A DNA stretch of 59,830 bases from Bacterioplanes sp. (GTDB lineage: Bacteria > Pseudomonadota > Gammaproteobacteria > Pseudomonadales > Oceanobacteraceae), in the NCBI GenBank assembly GCA_014859445.1, contig JACUUC010000016.1:1-59830 (forward strand). Direction: 5' to 3'. Made by a program: the position numbers and the translations under genes. Positions 9,266 to 17,780 of the stretch are shown here, in pieces. Every line of letters starts with the position of its first letter. Position 1 is the first letter of the stretch. Under the pieces are notes generated by a model that saw nothing but the letters and a program-made list of their open reading frames with translations, searched no databases and had not been told where the DNA came from.

Positions 9266-10714
9266 ATGCTCGTGAAAAGTATCGTCTGGTACGATTATGA
9301 AACCTTTGGTGCCAGTCCGGCATGGGATCGACCTGCGCAGTTTGCAGCCATTCGTACCGACGAAGACTTAAATGAAATCGAGGCCCCCATCGAGTGGTTT
9401 TGCAAACCGGCAGATGACTATTTACCGCATCCGCAAGCGGTTTTGATCACGGGCATTACACCGCAAGATTGTCAGCAAAAAGGCATTCCTGAAACGGAGT
9501 TTATTGCACGCATCAACGCGGTGTTCAGTCAGCCGGAAACCTGTACCGCAGGTTATAACAGCATACGTTTTGATGACGAATTTACCCGTTACACCCTGTA
9601 TCGCAATTTTTACGATCCGTATGCCCGCGAATGGCAAGGCGGCAATAGCCGTTGGGACATTCTGGATGTGGTGCGCTGTGCTTATGCACTGCGCCCAGAC
9701 GGCATTGAGTGGCCACGTCATGAAGATGGTCGCGTCAGCTTTAAATTGGAACACTTAACGGTCGCGAATGGTCTTGAGCATGGCAAAGCGCACGATGCGG
9801 TGTCTGATGTGCGTGCCACCATCGCCTTAGCGCGACTGATCAAAGACAAACAACCTAAACTCTACGATTACCTGTACCGCATGCGCAGCAAGCAGGCGCT
9901 GTTCGAGCTGGTGGATGTGGCTGGTCATAAGCCCTTGATGCACGTATCGGGGATGTTCCCGGTCGAGCAGGGGTGTATGGCCGTGATCGTTCCTTTGTGT
10001 TGGCATCCGACCAATAAAAACAGCTTTATCGCATTCGATTTACACCAAGATCCAACGCCGTTGTTCGAGTTGAGCGCGGAAGAGATTCAGCGTCGCGTAT
10101 TTACTCGACAAGCCGATTTGGCCGACGGTGAGCAGCGCTTGCCGCTGAAAGAAATTCACCTCAATAAATCACCGGTATTGGCGCCAGCAAAGACACTCAC
10201 ACCCGATCAAGCCGCGCGTTGGCAGCTCAGCGGTGAAACGTTGCGACGTCATCTGGCCATGATCAAGCAGGGCCCCAATTTGCAGGCCAAGTTACAGGCG
10301 GTCTTTGCCGGTCGAACCTTTGAGAAAATAGGGGATGTCGACGCGCGCTTATACGATGGTTTCTTTTCGGCGCAAGACAAGCAAGTCATGGCAGAAGTGC
10401 ATCGTTTGGGGCCGTGGGATTTGGTTGATTGGCCCGCGCCCTTTTCGGATGAGCGCGGTGAAGAAATGTTGTTTCGTTATCGTGCGCGTAATTTCCCTGA
10501 CACGCTAGAAGGCGATGAGTTGGCACGCTGGGAGCAACATCGGCAGGTACGATTGCTGCAAGGTGTCGAGCACAGTCGCGCCTTAACCTACCCGCAATTT
10601 GCCGAAGCCTTGCAGCTGGCGGTGCAGCAAGTGGCGGATGATCCGATCAAATTACAATGGCTGCAAGAACTGCAGTTGTATGCCGAAGGGATTTACCCCT
10701 ACGAATACGACTAA
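9266..10714 (+). CDS. sbcB: Exodeoxyribonuclease I
   Basis: A 482-residue 3'-5' single-strand DNA exonuclease of the DnaQ/DEDDh superfamily, acting in recombination and mismatch repair. The first exonuclease motif YDYETFG holds the metal-binding Asp10 and Glu12; EHLTVANGLEHGKAHDAVSDV near residue 165 holds the later His-Asp motif. Length and the SH3-like and helical C-terminal regions fit E. coli SbcB (475 residues). The stop codon overlaps the 3' end of the convergent gene by four bases. Confidence 0.96.
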   Translation: MLVKSIVWYDYETFGASPAWDRPAQFAAIRTDEDLNEIEAPIEWFCKPADDYLPHPQAVLITGITPQDCQQKGIPETEFIARINAVFSQPETCTAGYNSIRFDDEFTRYTLYRNFYDPYAREWQGGNSRWDILDVVRCAYALRPDGIEWPRHEDGRVSFKLEHLTVANGLEHGKAHDAVSDVRATIALARLIKDKQPKLYDYLYRMRSKQALFELVDVAGHKPLMHVSGMFPVEQGCMAVIVPLCWHPTNKNSFIAFDLHQDPTPLFELSAEEIQRRVFTRQADLADGEQRLPLKEIHLNKSPVLAPAKTLTPDQAARWQLSGETLRRHLAMIKQGPNLQAKLQAVFAGRTFEKIGDVDARLYDGFFSAQDKQVMAEVHRLGPWDLVDWPAPFSDERGEEMLFRYRARNFPDTLEGDELARWEQHRQVRLLQGVEHSRALTYPQFAEALQLAVQQVADDPIKLQWLQELQLYAEGIYPYEYD

Positions 10715-11247
10715 GCAATGCGCACTAAGGGTTGCTGCCCTTCGAAATCGGGTAGTAGCCAGATTTGTTCAAAGCGATGCTCGGTCAACACCATGTTCGG
10801 TAATGCCTGAATAAAATCCTCTCGCTGCCAGTGTGGGCTGGCGTTGCGGATAACTAACCACACCCGCTCGGAATGATAGTGCTTGGCTGCTTTGCTGGAC
10901 AACAAACGTTGTAGGCCTTCATCCACTTGGTGTTCCGGTGAGTATTCGCGCAGTGCCAGCAAGTGACACCAGAGAGGGTCATCATTGCTGCGTGGTGTGA
11001 TGCATTTGGCTTCCGCTTCATTGGCGTACAAATGTGCGATTTCTAAATCCAATGGTTCTTTTTGGAAATAACAAGACACATCGGGTTTGGCTGGTTCGTT
11101 GTGCCAAATGTGACGCATGGGTTGACCAAATTCCAATTCATAGCGACGCATGAATAAACGAGCTGCGTCGCGCTCTAAGACGCGTTTATCAATTTCGGAA
11201 CGGCGCAATGGTTTGCCGTCATCGGTTTGGATCGGATTCGATGTCAT
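10711..11247 (-). CDS. Unrecognised 178-residue protein
   Basis: A soluble protein with no signal peptide or membrane segment that I do not recognise. The N-terminus is charged (LRRSEIDKRVLERDAARLF). A central stretch reads AKPDVSCYFQKEPLDLEIAH, which loosely resembles a PD-(D/E)xK nuclease core (Pro-Asp, then Asp-x-Glu on a predicted strand), but the final Lys is absent, so this is weak. Later segments (SERVWLVIRNASP, RFEQIWLLPDF) look like alternating strands and helices. It is read towards sbcB, with the two stop codons overlapping, and its upstream side faces the TSUP transporter gene. Confidence 0.75.
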   Translation of the reverse strand: MTSNPIQTDDGKPLRRSEIDKRVLERDAARLFMRRYELEFGQPMRHIWHNEPAKPDVSCYFQKEPLDLEIAHLYANEAEAKCITPRSNDDPLWCHLLALREYSPEHQVDEGLQRLLSSKAAKHYHSERVWLVIRNASPHWQREDFIQALPNMVLTEHRFEQIWLLPDFEGQQPLVRIA

Positions 11248-11324
11248 CGCTTACTGGCTTTCTGAAATAACTCACGTAGGATGACGCAAATTTTTTGCGA
11301 TTACCAGTTGGTCGAATCGTCGTC

Positions 11325-12083
11325 ATGTTTGAATTTTCCATCGAAATGCTATTGTTACTTGTCCTAGTGGCGTTTTTATCGGGCTATATTGATGCCATTG
11401 CGGGCGGTGGTGGTTTGTTAACGATTCCGACCTTGATGTTTGCAGGCCTTAGCCCCATTCAGGCCATTGCAACGAACAAGTTGCAAGCGTGTTTTGGCAG
11501 TTTTTCGGCCAGTCGTTTTTATATTCGTGCGGGTTTAGTGGCACCACGGCAAATGCGTTGGTCGATTGTGGTTGCGGCGGTGAGTGCGGCTGTTGGTGCA
11601 TTCGCCATTCAGTGGATTGCCGCCGATGTGCTGTTATGGGTGATGCCGTTTGTCTTTATCGCGGTGGCTCTATTTCTTATGGCTGTGCCCAATGTGGGTA
11701 AAACGGCTCGTCCAGCAACGGTATCAGAACGCACTCTGAACCAAACGGCAGTGCCAGCCGTGAGTTTTTACGATGGTTTTTTAGGGCCGGGCACGGGCAC
11801 TTTTTTTACCCTTAGCTATGCGCAACTACGTGGTTTGGATTTGGTCAAAGCCACCGCGCATGCCAAGGTGTTGAATTTCACCACCAACATCGTGTCGTTG
11901 TTGATTTTTTTAGTGGCGGGTCACATGGTGCTGGTGGTGGGATTGAGCATGGCAGTGGCGCAAGTGATCGGTGCTCGCTTAGGTGCTGCCGCAGCCATTC
12001 AGCGTGGCGTTGGCTTTATTCGGGGGTTGACGGTCATGGTTTGCATCGTAATGAGCATCAGTTTATTGGTGCGCGCGCTCTAG
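11325..12083 (+). CDS. TSUP-family transporter, YfcA-like
   Basis: A 252-residue inner-membrane protein of the sulfite exporter TauE/SafE (TSUP) family, with about eight hydrophobic segments. The first family repeat shows DAIAGGGGLLTIP with ATNKLQACFG, and the second repeat shows YDGFLGPGTGTFF with ATAHAKVLNF; this internal duplication is typical. The ATG at 11325 is preferred over an upstream TTG; no strong ribosome binding site is visible. The substrate is not predictable; family members move sulfite, sulfoacetate or other organosulfur anions. Confidence 0.88.
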   Translation: MFEFSIEMLLLLVLVAFLSGYIDAIAGGGGLLTIPTLMFAGLSPIQAIATNKLQACFGSFSASRFYIRAGLVAPRQMRWSIVVAAVSAAVGAFAIQWIAADVLLWVMPFVFIAVALFLMAVPNVGKTARPATVSERTLNQTAVPAVSFYDGFLGPGTGTFFTLSYAQLRGLDLVKATAHAKVLNFTTNIVSLLIFLVAGHMVLVVGLSMAVAQVIGARLGAAAAIQRGVGFIRGLTVMVCIVMSISLLVRAL

Positions 12084-12100
12084 CTTATTGCCGAGCGCGC
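12073..12100. terminator. Hairpin between the TSUP gene and dbpA
   Basis: Arms GCGCGCTC (12073-12080) and GAGCGCGC (12093-12100) flank a 12-base loop, overlapping the last codons of the transporter gene and lying just after the dbpA stop on the other strand. It lacks a T tract, so its strength as a terminator is uncertain. Confidence 0.45.
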
Positions 12101-12107
12101 GAAACGG

Positions 12108-13493
12108 TTAGACTCGACGTACTTTGACGGCTCGACCTTTGATGCGCGTTTGCTGCAAATGCTGTAACGCTTGCTTGGCATGCTCACGCACAACGGCCAC
12201 ATAGGCCACCGTGGTCAACACATCGATTTTGCCAATGTCTTTGCCCGTAACGCCGCCCGGAGAGGTTAGCGCACCGAGAATGTCACCCGGTCGTAGTTTG
12301 TCTTTACGGCCTGCCGCTAAGCACAGCGTGACATACTCTGGGGCGTCGATGCTGGGCTGAACACGGCTGAGTTCGTCGAGTGCGATGAGCGGAATGGCGC
12401 GTCCTTGTTGCTTGGCCAACGATTCTTGTTTGTGTGTTTCTTTGTCGGTGGTGATGCTCAACGCCAAGCCTTCTTTGCCCGCACGACCGGTGCGGCCAAT
12501 GCGATGCATGTACACGTCGAGATCGCGCGGCAGTTCGTAATTAATGACGGCTGGCAAATCTTCCACATCCAAGCCGCGCGCCGCGACATCGGTTGCCACC
12601 AAAAAATGCGCACTGTTTTGTTTAAACTGCACATACACTTGATCGCGATCGCGCTGTTCCAAATCGCCGTGTAACGCCAGTGCGCGGAAACCGGAGTCGC
12701 GCAGCAATGCGCTGACATCGTCGCACGCTTGCTTGGTATTGCAGAAGATCACCGCATGTTGAATACCAAAATGGGCAATGGTACGAAGCAGAGCACTGTC
12801 CGTTTCACCTCGACCGCAGACAATAAACTGCTGATCGATGATGTTATTTTGATGCACGCTTTCTACTTTGACCGTAAGCGGATTGCGCTGCAATTGCTGG
12901 CTTAATTGCGCAATGTTATCGGGGTAGGTGGCCGAGAACAGTAAGGTTTGTCGATCTTCTGGGGTGTGCGCAGCGATGTCATGAATGTCCTCATTGAAGC
13001 CCATGTCCAACATGCGATCCGCTTCATCCAAGACTAGGGTGTTTAATTGATCGATGCGCAGTGTTTCTTTGCGCAGATGATCTTTAATCCGCCCCGGAGT
13101 GCCCACCACAATGTGCGCTCCGTGTGCGAGAGAACCAATTTGCGGGCCAATGGCCACGCCACCACACAACACCACCACTTTGATGTTGTTTCGATAGCGC
13201 GCCAGCTTGCGAATTTCTTCCGCTACTTGGGTGCTTAATTCCCGTGTTGGGCATAACACCAAGGCTTGCACACCAAAAAAGCGCGGATTGATTTTTTCGA
13301 GTAACGGCAGAGCGAAGGCGGCTGTTTTACCGCTGCCGGTTTTGGCTTGCGCAACAATGTCTTGTCCAGCCAGCGTTGCCGGTAAGGCTTGTTGCTGAAT
13401 GGCCGTCATGCTGTCGTATCCCATGCGCGTTAAGTTATCGAGTTGGCTTTGAGGCAAGCCCAGTTCGGCAAACGTCGTGACGGGTTGGTTCAT
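12108..13493 (-). CDS. dbpA: ATP-dependent RNA helicase DbpA
   Basis: A 461-residue DEAD-box helicase that acts on hairpin 92 of 23S rRNA during late 50S assembly. It shows Walker A AKTGSGKT (about 50-57), the DEAD motif at 156-159, SAT (FSATYPD) and the C-terminal helicase motif HRIGRTGRAG. The last about 75 residues, with GDILGALTSPGGVTGKDIGKI, form the DbpA-specific RNA-binding domain. Its ATG overlaps the stop of trmA by four bases, so it is the downstream partner of a coupled pair of RNA genes. Confidence 0.95.
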   Translation of the reverse strand: MNQPVTTFAELGLPQSQLDNLTRMGYDSMTAIQQQALPATLAGQDIVAQAKTGSGKTAAFALPLLEKINPRFFGVQALVLCPTRELSTQVAEEIRKLARYRNNIKVVVLCGGVAIGPQIGSLAHGAHIVVGTPGRIKDHLRKETLRIDQLNTLVLDEADRMLDMGFNEDIHDIAAHTPEDRQTLLFSATYPDNIAQLSQQLQRNPLTVKVESVHQNNIIDQQFIVCGRGETDSALLRTIAHFGIQHAVIFCNTKQACDDVSALLRDSGFRALALHGDLEQRDRDQVYVQFKQNSAHFLVATDVAARGLDVEDLPAVINYELPRDLDVYMHRIGRTGRAGKEGLALSITTDKETHKQESLAKQQGRAIPLIALDELSRVQPSIDAPEYVTLCLAAGRKDKLRPGDILGALTSPGGVTGKDIGKIDVLTTVAYVAVVREHAKQALQHLQQTRIKGRAVKVRRV

Positions 13494-14602
13494 ACAGAGG
13501 ATTTCCGTGTTAAGACCACACCGGTTTCTATGTGATCGGTGTAGGGGAATTGATCAAACAGTGCAAAGCGGGTGACATCGTGTGTCGTGCAGAGCGTTTG
13601 CAAGTTGCGATGTAAGGTATTGGGGTTGCACGAGATATAGACAATGTGATCATACCCTTGGGCTTGCGCGACCGAGGCATCATCTAATCCCGCACGTGGC
13701 GGATCGACCAACACCGTACGAAAATCGTAGCTGGATAAATCAATGTTCGCCAGACGAGTGAATTGTCGCTCACCACGCAGTGCTTGCACAAACTCTTCAC
13801 TCGATAAGCGAATAATATCGACATTGGTGGCATGGTTGCTGGCGATGTTTGCTTGCGCGGCCGCAACAGACGTTTTCGAAATTTCGGTGGCCAACACACG
13901 TTGGAATTGGTTGGCCAGCGCGATGGAGAAATTCCCATTGCCGCAATAGAGTTCGAGTAAATCACCACCGATGTACTGAGTCGTTGCCCGAACCCAACTG
14001 AGCATCTGCTCGTTCATGCCCCCATTGGGTTGGGTGAAGCCCCCTTCAATCTGGCGATAGTGGTAAGGATGGCCATCCACATGCAAGGTTTCGTTGACGT
14101 AATCGCGTTCAAGAATCAGCTTCTGTTTGCGTGAGCGCCCGACAATTGGGAATCCTAACTGGCTCTGTAACTGTTCTGCAGCTGCACGCCATTCATCGCC
14201 CAGTGGCTTGTGGTAAATCAGGGTGATCAACGCATCGCCACTCAAGGTGGTTAAAAATTCCACTTGAAACAATTTGCGCCGCAGGAGCTCATGATCCTGA
14301 ATGGCATCGAGCAATTGTGCCATGAGGCGATTGATCAAGGTGGAGGCGATGGGAAAGTCGCGAACTTCATACACCTTGTGTTTGTTGCCGGCCTCAAACA
14401 TGGCATAAAAACAACGGTCGTCGTCATGCCATACGCGAAACTCGGCACGTAGGCGAAAGTGGCTGGGTTGACTGCCATGTACTTCGAGTTCGGGCATGAC
14501 CAAGTCATCAAACAGCTGTTGCAACAAAATGGCTTTGTCTGCCAGCAGTGCAGGGTAGGTGTCGACATCGACTTGGTGGGGATAGATCTCGCGTGTGTGC
14601 AT
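13490..14602 (-). CDS. trmA: tRNA (uracil-5-)-methyltransferase
   Basis: A 370-residue SAM-dependent enzyme that makes 5-methyluridine at position 54 of the T loop of tRNA. Visible landmarks are the SAM-binding LELYCGNGNFSIAL, VDPPRAGLD, and the catalytic cysteine in YISCNPNTL near the C-terminus. The reading frame extends upstream to 14674, but MHTREIYPHQVD at 14602 aligns with the usual start. It is divergent from tesB and translationally coupled to dbpA downstream. Confidence 0.95.
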   Translation of the reverse strand: MHTREIYPHQVDVDTYPALLADKAILLQQLFDDLVMPELEVHGSQPSHFRLRAEFRVWHDDDRCFYAMFEAGNKHKVYEVRDFPIASTLINRLMAQLLDAIQDHELLRRKLFQVEFLTTLSGDALITLIYHKPLGDEWRAAAEQLQSQLGFPIVGRSRKQKLILERDYVNETLHVDGHPYHYRQIEGGFTQPNGGMNEQMLSWVRATTQYIGGDLLELYCGNGNFSIALANQFQRVLATEISKTSVAAAQANIASNHATNVDIIRLSSEEFVQALRGERQFTRLANIDLSSYDFRTVLVDPPRAGLDDASVAQAQGYDHIVYISCNPNTLHRNLQTLCTTHDVTRFALFDQFPYTDHIETGVVLTRKSSV

Positions 14603-14788
14603 GACAGAAAGCCTAGAAGGGAATGCAAAGCAGGCTATTATACGGATTGACAGCGGCAGTGCATCCTTTCGCAACGGTCAGTTCGGCCAATGCGGTTTTA
14701 TAATTGAGTCATTAAGGTATTATTCCTCGTTATTATTAACAATAAACATAAAATGCGCTCACGTGCGCACGGCAAATAGGTACTGGAC

Positions 14789-15664
14789 ATGAGTGACGTA
14801 CTGGAAGAGTTGTTGCAATTATTGCGTTTGGAAGCGATTGGTGTGAATCGCTTTCGTGGTCAAAGCCAAGATCTCGGCTTTCGTCATTTGTTTGGTGGTC
14901 AGGTATTAGGGCAGAGTTTGTCGGCGGCCATGCAATCCTTGCCGAGTGACGGCGAGTGGTGGGCGCACTCATTACATGCTTATTTTGTGCGTCCTGGCAC
15001 CGTGACCGATCCGATTGAATACGAAGTGAATGTGATTCGTGATGGTCGCACCTTTGCTACTCGACAAGTAACGGTGAGTCAAAATGGTAAGGCGATTCTG
15101 ACGTTTATGTGTTCGTTTCAACGACCAGAGGACGGCTTTACTCATCAAGCCCCGATGCCGGAGGTGAAGGGGCCGGATGGCGTGCCATCACAGTTGGAAT
15201 TAGCGCGCATGTTTCGGGATTATTTTCCTGAGCGCGTGCGCGATATTTATACCGCAGATAAGCCCATTGAAATGCGTGTGCTGGATCCGGTGAATATTTT
15301 TAATCCACAAAAGAAAGACCCCATTAAATACGTGTGGATGAAAGCCGATGCGCCCATGGGCGATGATTGGCGTGATCATGTGCCCATGTTGGCTTATGCC
15401 AGTGACTTCAATCTGATTCCAACGGCACTGCATCCGCATGGTGTCTCGGTTGCACAAAAAGACATGCAAGTTGCTTCACTCGATCACAGTGTGTGGTTTC
15501 ATCGCCCGTTTCGTATGGACGAATGGCTGCTGTATGCCATTGATAGTCCGGTTGCGTACGGAGCGCGCGGGTTTTGTCGCGGCCAGATTTTCAATCAGGC
15601 AGGCGAGTTGGTCGCCTCGGTAGCGCAAGAAGGCTTAATGCGGCAGCAAGAGCGTAGCGCATGA
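14789..15664 (+). CDS. tesB: Acyl-CoA thioesterase II
   Basis: A 291-residue double-hotdog thioesterase that hydrolyses medium and long acyl-CoA. The N-terminal hotdog contains FGGQVLGQSLSAA and HSLHAYFVRPG, and the C-terminal one contains YASDFNLIPTALHPHG, where the catalytic Asp is expected, and SLDHSVWFHRPFRMDEW. Length matches E. coli TesB (286). Its stop overlaps the next gene's ATG by four bases, forming a two-gene thioesterase unit. Confidence 0.95.
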   Translation: MSDVLEELLQLLRLEAIGVNRFRGQSQDLGFRHLFGGQVLGQSLSAAMQSLPSDGEWWAHSLHAYFVRPGTVTDPIEYEVNVIRDGRTFATRQVTVSQNGKAILTFMCSFQRPEDGFTHQAPMPEVKGPDGVPSQLELARMFRDYFPERVRDIYTADKPIEMRVLDPVNIFNPQKKDPIKYVWMKADAPMGDDWRDHVPMLAYASDFNLIPTALHPHGVSVAQKDMQVASLDHSVWFHRPFRMDEWLLYAIDSPVAYGARGFCRGQIFNQAGELVASVAQEGLMRQQERSA

Positions 15665-16218
15665 TCTCGCTGATACGTCATTTGTTGCTATTTGGACGTC
15701 GCCCATGGCGGCAGCCCATTCATGGCACAGATGTGGTGGTGACTCGGTTTCGGGTGATGCCATGGGATTGCGATTTAAACGTGCATTTGACCAATGGCCG
15801 CTACCCAACGTGGCTGGACTTGCATCGCACACAGTTCTTTTTGCAGTTGGGTGCCGCGCCTTTGTTTATGAAGCAGGGCTGGCGCTCTGTGCTGGCCAGT
15901 CAAAGTGTCACCTTCATCCGCGAAATTAAGCCATTGGCGGCGGTGAGTGTGGAAGGGCGTGTGCTGCACTGGGATGAGAAGTACTTTTATATTGAGCATC
16001 GCTTTTTGGTCAACGGTCGTTTGCATGCCAAAGCACTCGCGCGGGTGGCCATGCTGCATAAGGGCAAAGTGACGTCGTTTTCGACATTACTGCAAGCCAT
16101 TGCACACCATCGCCAACAGCCCTACGAAGCGTTATTCCCTGATTCAGAGTTACCCGCTCAGGTGATGGCGAAAATGGCGCTGCTCGACGCCAAGAAAAGC
16201 GCCGAGCAAGAACGTTAA
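15661..16218 (+). CDS. Hotdog-fold thioesterase-like protein
   Basis: A 185-residue protein of the 4-hydroxybenzoyl-CoA-thioesterase-like group. The core reads VMPWDCDLNVHLTNGRYPTWLDLHR, the usual Asp-x-Asp-x-Asn-x-H-x-x-N region of this fold, preceded by about 25 basic residues. It is translationally coupled to tesB (ATGA overlap), so it probably acts on related acyl-CoA or acyl-carrier substrates. The C-terminal stretch after residue 150 is helical and charged. The substrate is unknown. Confidence 0.8.
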   Translation: MISLIRHLLLFGRRPWRQPIHGTDVVVTRFRVMPWDCDLNVHLTNGRYPTWLDLHRTQFFLQLGAAPLFMKQGWRSVLASQSVTFIREIKPLAAVSVEGRVLHWDEKYFYIEHRFLVNGRLHAKALARVAMLHKGKVTSFSTLLQAIAHHRQQPYEALFPDSELPAQVMAKMALLDAKKSAEQER

Positions 16219-16270
16219 CGATTGTTGTTATTCGCTCAGCGCTGAACCGTGTTGCATCGAGGATTGTTGC

Positions 16271-17476
16271 TTACGCCAAAAAGTCATTCAGTCGAATGCC
16301 AAATTTATCCGGATCGGCGGCTTGGGTAATTTCGTCTTGTACGAAGGGTTTGCTCAAATCAATGATTTCTATGGGTAAATAGCGCTTGTGCTCGGCATGA
16401 TAGATGACCTTAACAATCGGCATGCGCTGATCTTTTTCGCCCGCTTCAATGACTACCGCCAGCTTCCCGCTTTTCAGTTTCACCAAGGAGCCGACGGGAT
16501 AAATGCCCATGCTGCGAATAAAACGGTGAACCAGTTCTTGATCAAGGTGAGTACCGCTCCATTCCAGTAGCTTCTTCATGGCGCCAGTGGGGGGCAGCCC
16601 TTTGTGATAACAACGGTCCGCGGTAATGGCATCGTACACATCGGCAATGGCGACCATGCGTCCTTCGCGGCAAATATCACAACCGTGCAACCCCTCGGGG
16701 TAGCCACTGCCATCCATACGTTCATGATGCTGAGCGGCAACGCGGATGGTTAATTCTCCCACTCCTGGAGTACGCTTTAGTAACTCACGACTGTGCACCA
16801 CGTGTTGGCGCATGATGGCAAATTCGTCGTCGGTTAAACGACCGGGTTTGTGCAACACCTCATCGGGGATCATGACTTTGCCAATATCGTGCAGCATGGC
16901 ACCAATGACCGCTTGTTGCATGGTGTCGCGGTCGAGTTTTAACGATTTGGCGAAAATGCCCATCAATACAGCTAAGTTAATGGAATGTTCGAGTAAATAA
17001 TTGTCTTTTTGGCGAATACGCCCTAAGCAGGCGAGTGCGTTGTGGTTACGCAATACCGAGTCCACCATGCCGTCGGCAAGATTTTCAAAGACATCAATAT
17101 CAATCGGGTTGCCCACTTTGACATCACGCAACACATTGGTGACCAGATTTTTGGCTTCGTCATGAATGCGATTGGCTTTCAGCATTTCTTCACCAACACT
17201 CACGCGATGGTTGGTGTCGGGCGTGAGTTCGGCGGCTTTGTTGAGCGCTTTCGTGTTGTGTTGATCGACTTCATTTTCTGGAACGCCGTCAACATCGCGT
17301 CCACGACTTGGGTCGATGTAGACGGTTTTAATTCCACGTGCTTTGAGTTTTTCAATGGTGGCTTGGTCAGGGATTCGACCTTCTTTACGCAAGTTGTGAT
17401 GCGGAATCCAGTCGCAGTTTAAGTCCGAAACGTACATGTCGGGACGTAATTGTTCGATGGTGATTTTCTTTTTCAT
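16271..17476 (-). CDS. HD-GYP phosphodiesterase with DUF3391 N-terminus
   Basis: A 401-residue cytoplasmic protein predicted to hydrolyse cyclic di-GMP. The N-terminus (about 1-130, starting KKKITIEQLRPDMYVSDL) is a DUF3391-type domain. The HD-GYP domain shows His164, HDIGK (196-200), HHERMDGSGYP (250-260) and IADVYDAITADR, so the metal and GYP residues are intact. There is no membrane segment or receiver domain, so it may sense a signal through DUF3391. AGGATG precedes the ATG. It is a single gene downstream of the xseA unit on the same strand. Confidence 0.92.
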   Translation of the reverse strand: MKKKITIEQLRPDMYVSDLNCDWIPHHNLRKEGRIPDQATIEKLKARGIKTVYIDPSRGRDVDGVPENEVDQHNTKALNKAAELTPDTNHRVSVGEEMLKANRIHDEAKNLVTNVLRDVKVGNPIDIDVFENLADGMVDSVLRNHNALACLGRIRQKDNYLLEHSINLAVLMGIFAKSLKLDRDTMQQAVIGAMLHDIGKVMIPDEVLHKPGRLTDDEFAIMRQHVVHSRELLKRTPGVGELTIRVAAQHHERMDGSGYPEGLHGCDICREGRMVAIADVYDAITADRCYHKGLPPTGAMKKLLEWSGTHLDQELVHRFIRSMGIYPVGSLVKLKSGKLAVVIEAGEKDQRMPIVKVIYHAEHKRYLPIEIIDLSKPFVQDEITQAADPDKFGIRLNDFLA

Positions 17477-17537
17477 GACATCCTAAACAACACAAATCTA
17501 TCCAATAAGTGTAGTCGGCTCTGAAAAAAACAATGTG

Positions 17538-17780
17538 TTATTTCGATATTTTCGTGCGTGTATTTGTATCTTTGGTGTTTGTTAACTCATCTGCTGGCTT
17601 ATCTGCTGGCTGAACGAAATGCTCAGGAACATTGGCTGAACCTATATCATGGCACAGCTGTGCAGCGGCCGAAAAATCAAAGCCGACCCCATTAGGGAAG
17701 GCATCCAAATCGGGACGAATACTACAGCCAGCGCGCTTGTAAGGCATTAAACCGGATGTGCCGGGGTGTTTGTTGCTCAT
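17538..17780 (-). CDS. Small unknown protein coupled to the M23 peptidase gene
   Basis: An 80-residue frame whose ATG overlaps the M23 gene stop by four bases (17777-17780), the main reason to think it is real. The sequence has two cysteines (GCSIRPD and LCHDIG), no membrane segment, and a Lys/Thr-rich tail after residue 60 that looks disordered. I do not recognise it. It could be a small cytoplasmic or metal-binding protein, or a non-functional tail frame; conservation in relatives would settle this. Confidence 0.5.
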   Translation of the reverse strand: MSNKHPGTSGLMPYKRAGCSIRPDLDAFPNGVGFDFSAAAQLCHDIGSANVPEHFVQPADKPADELTNTKDTNTRTKISK

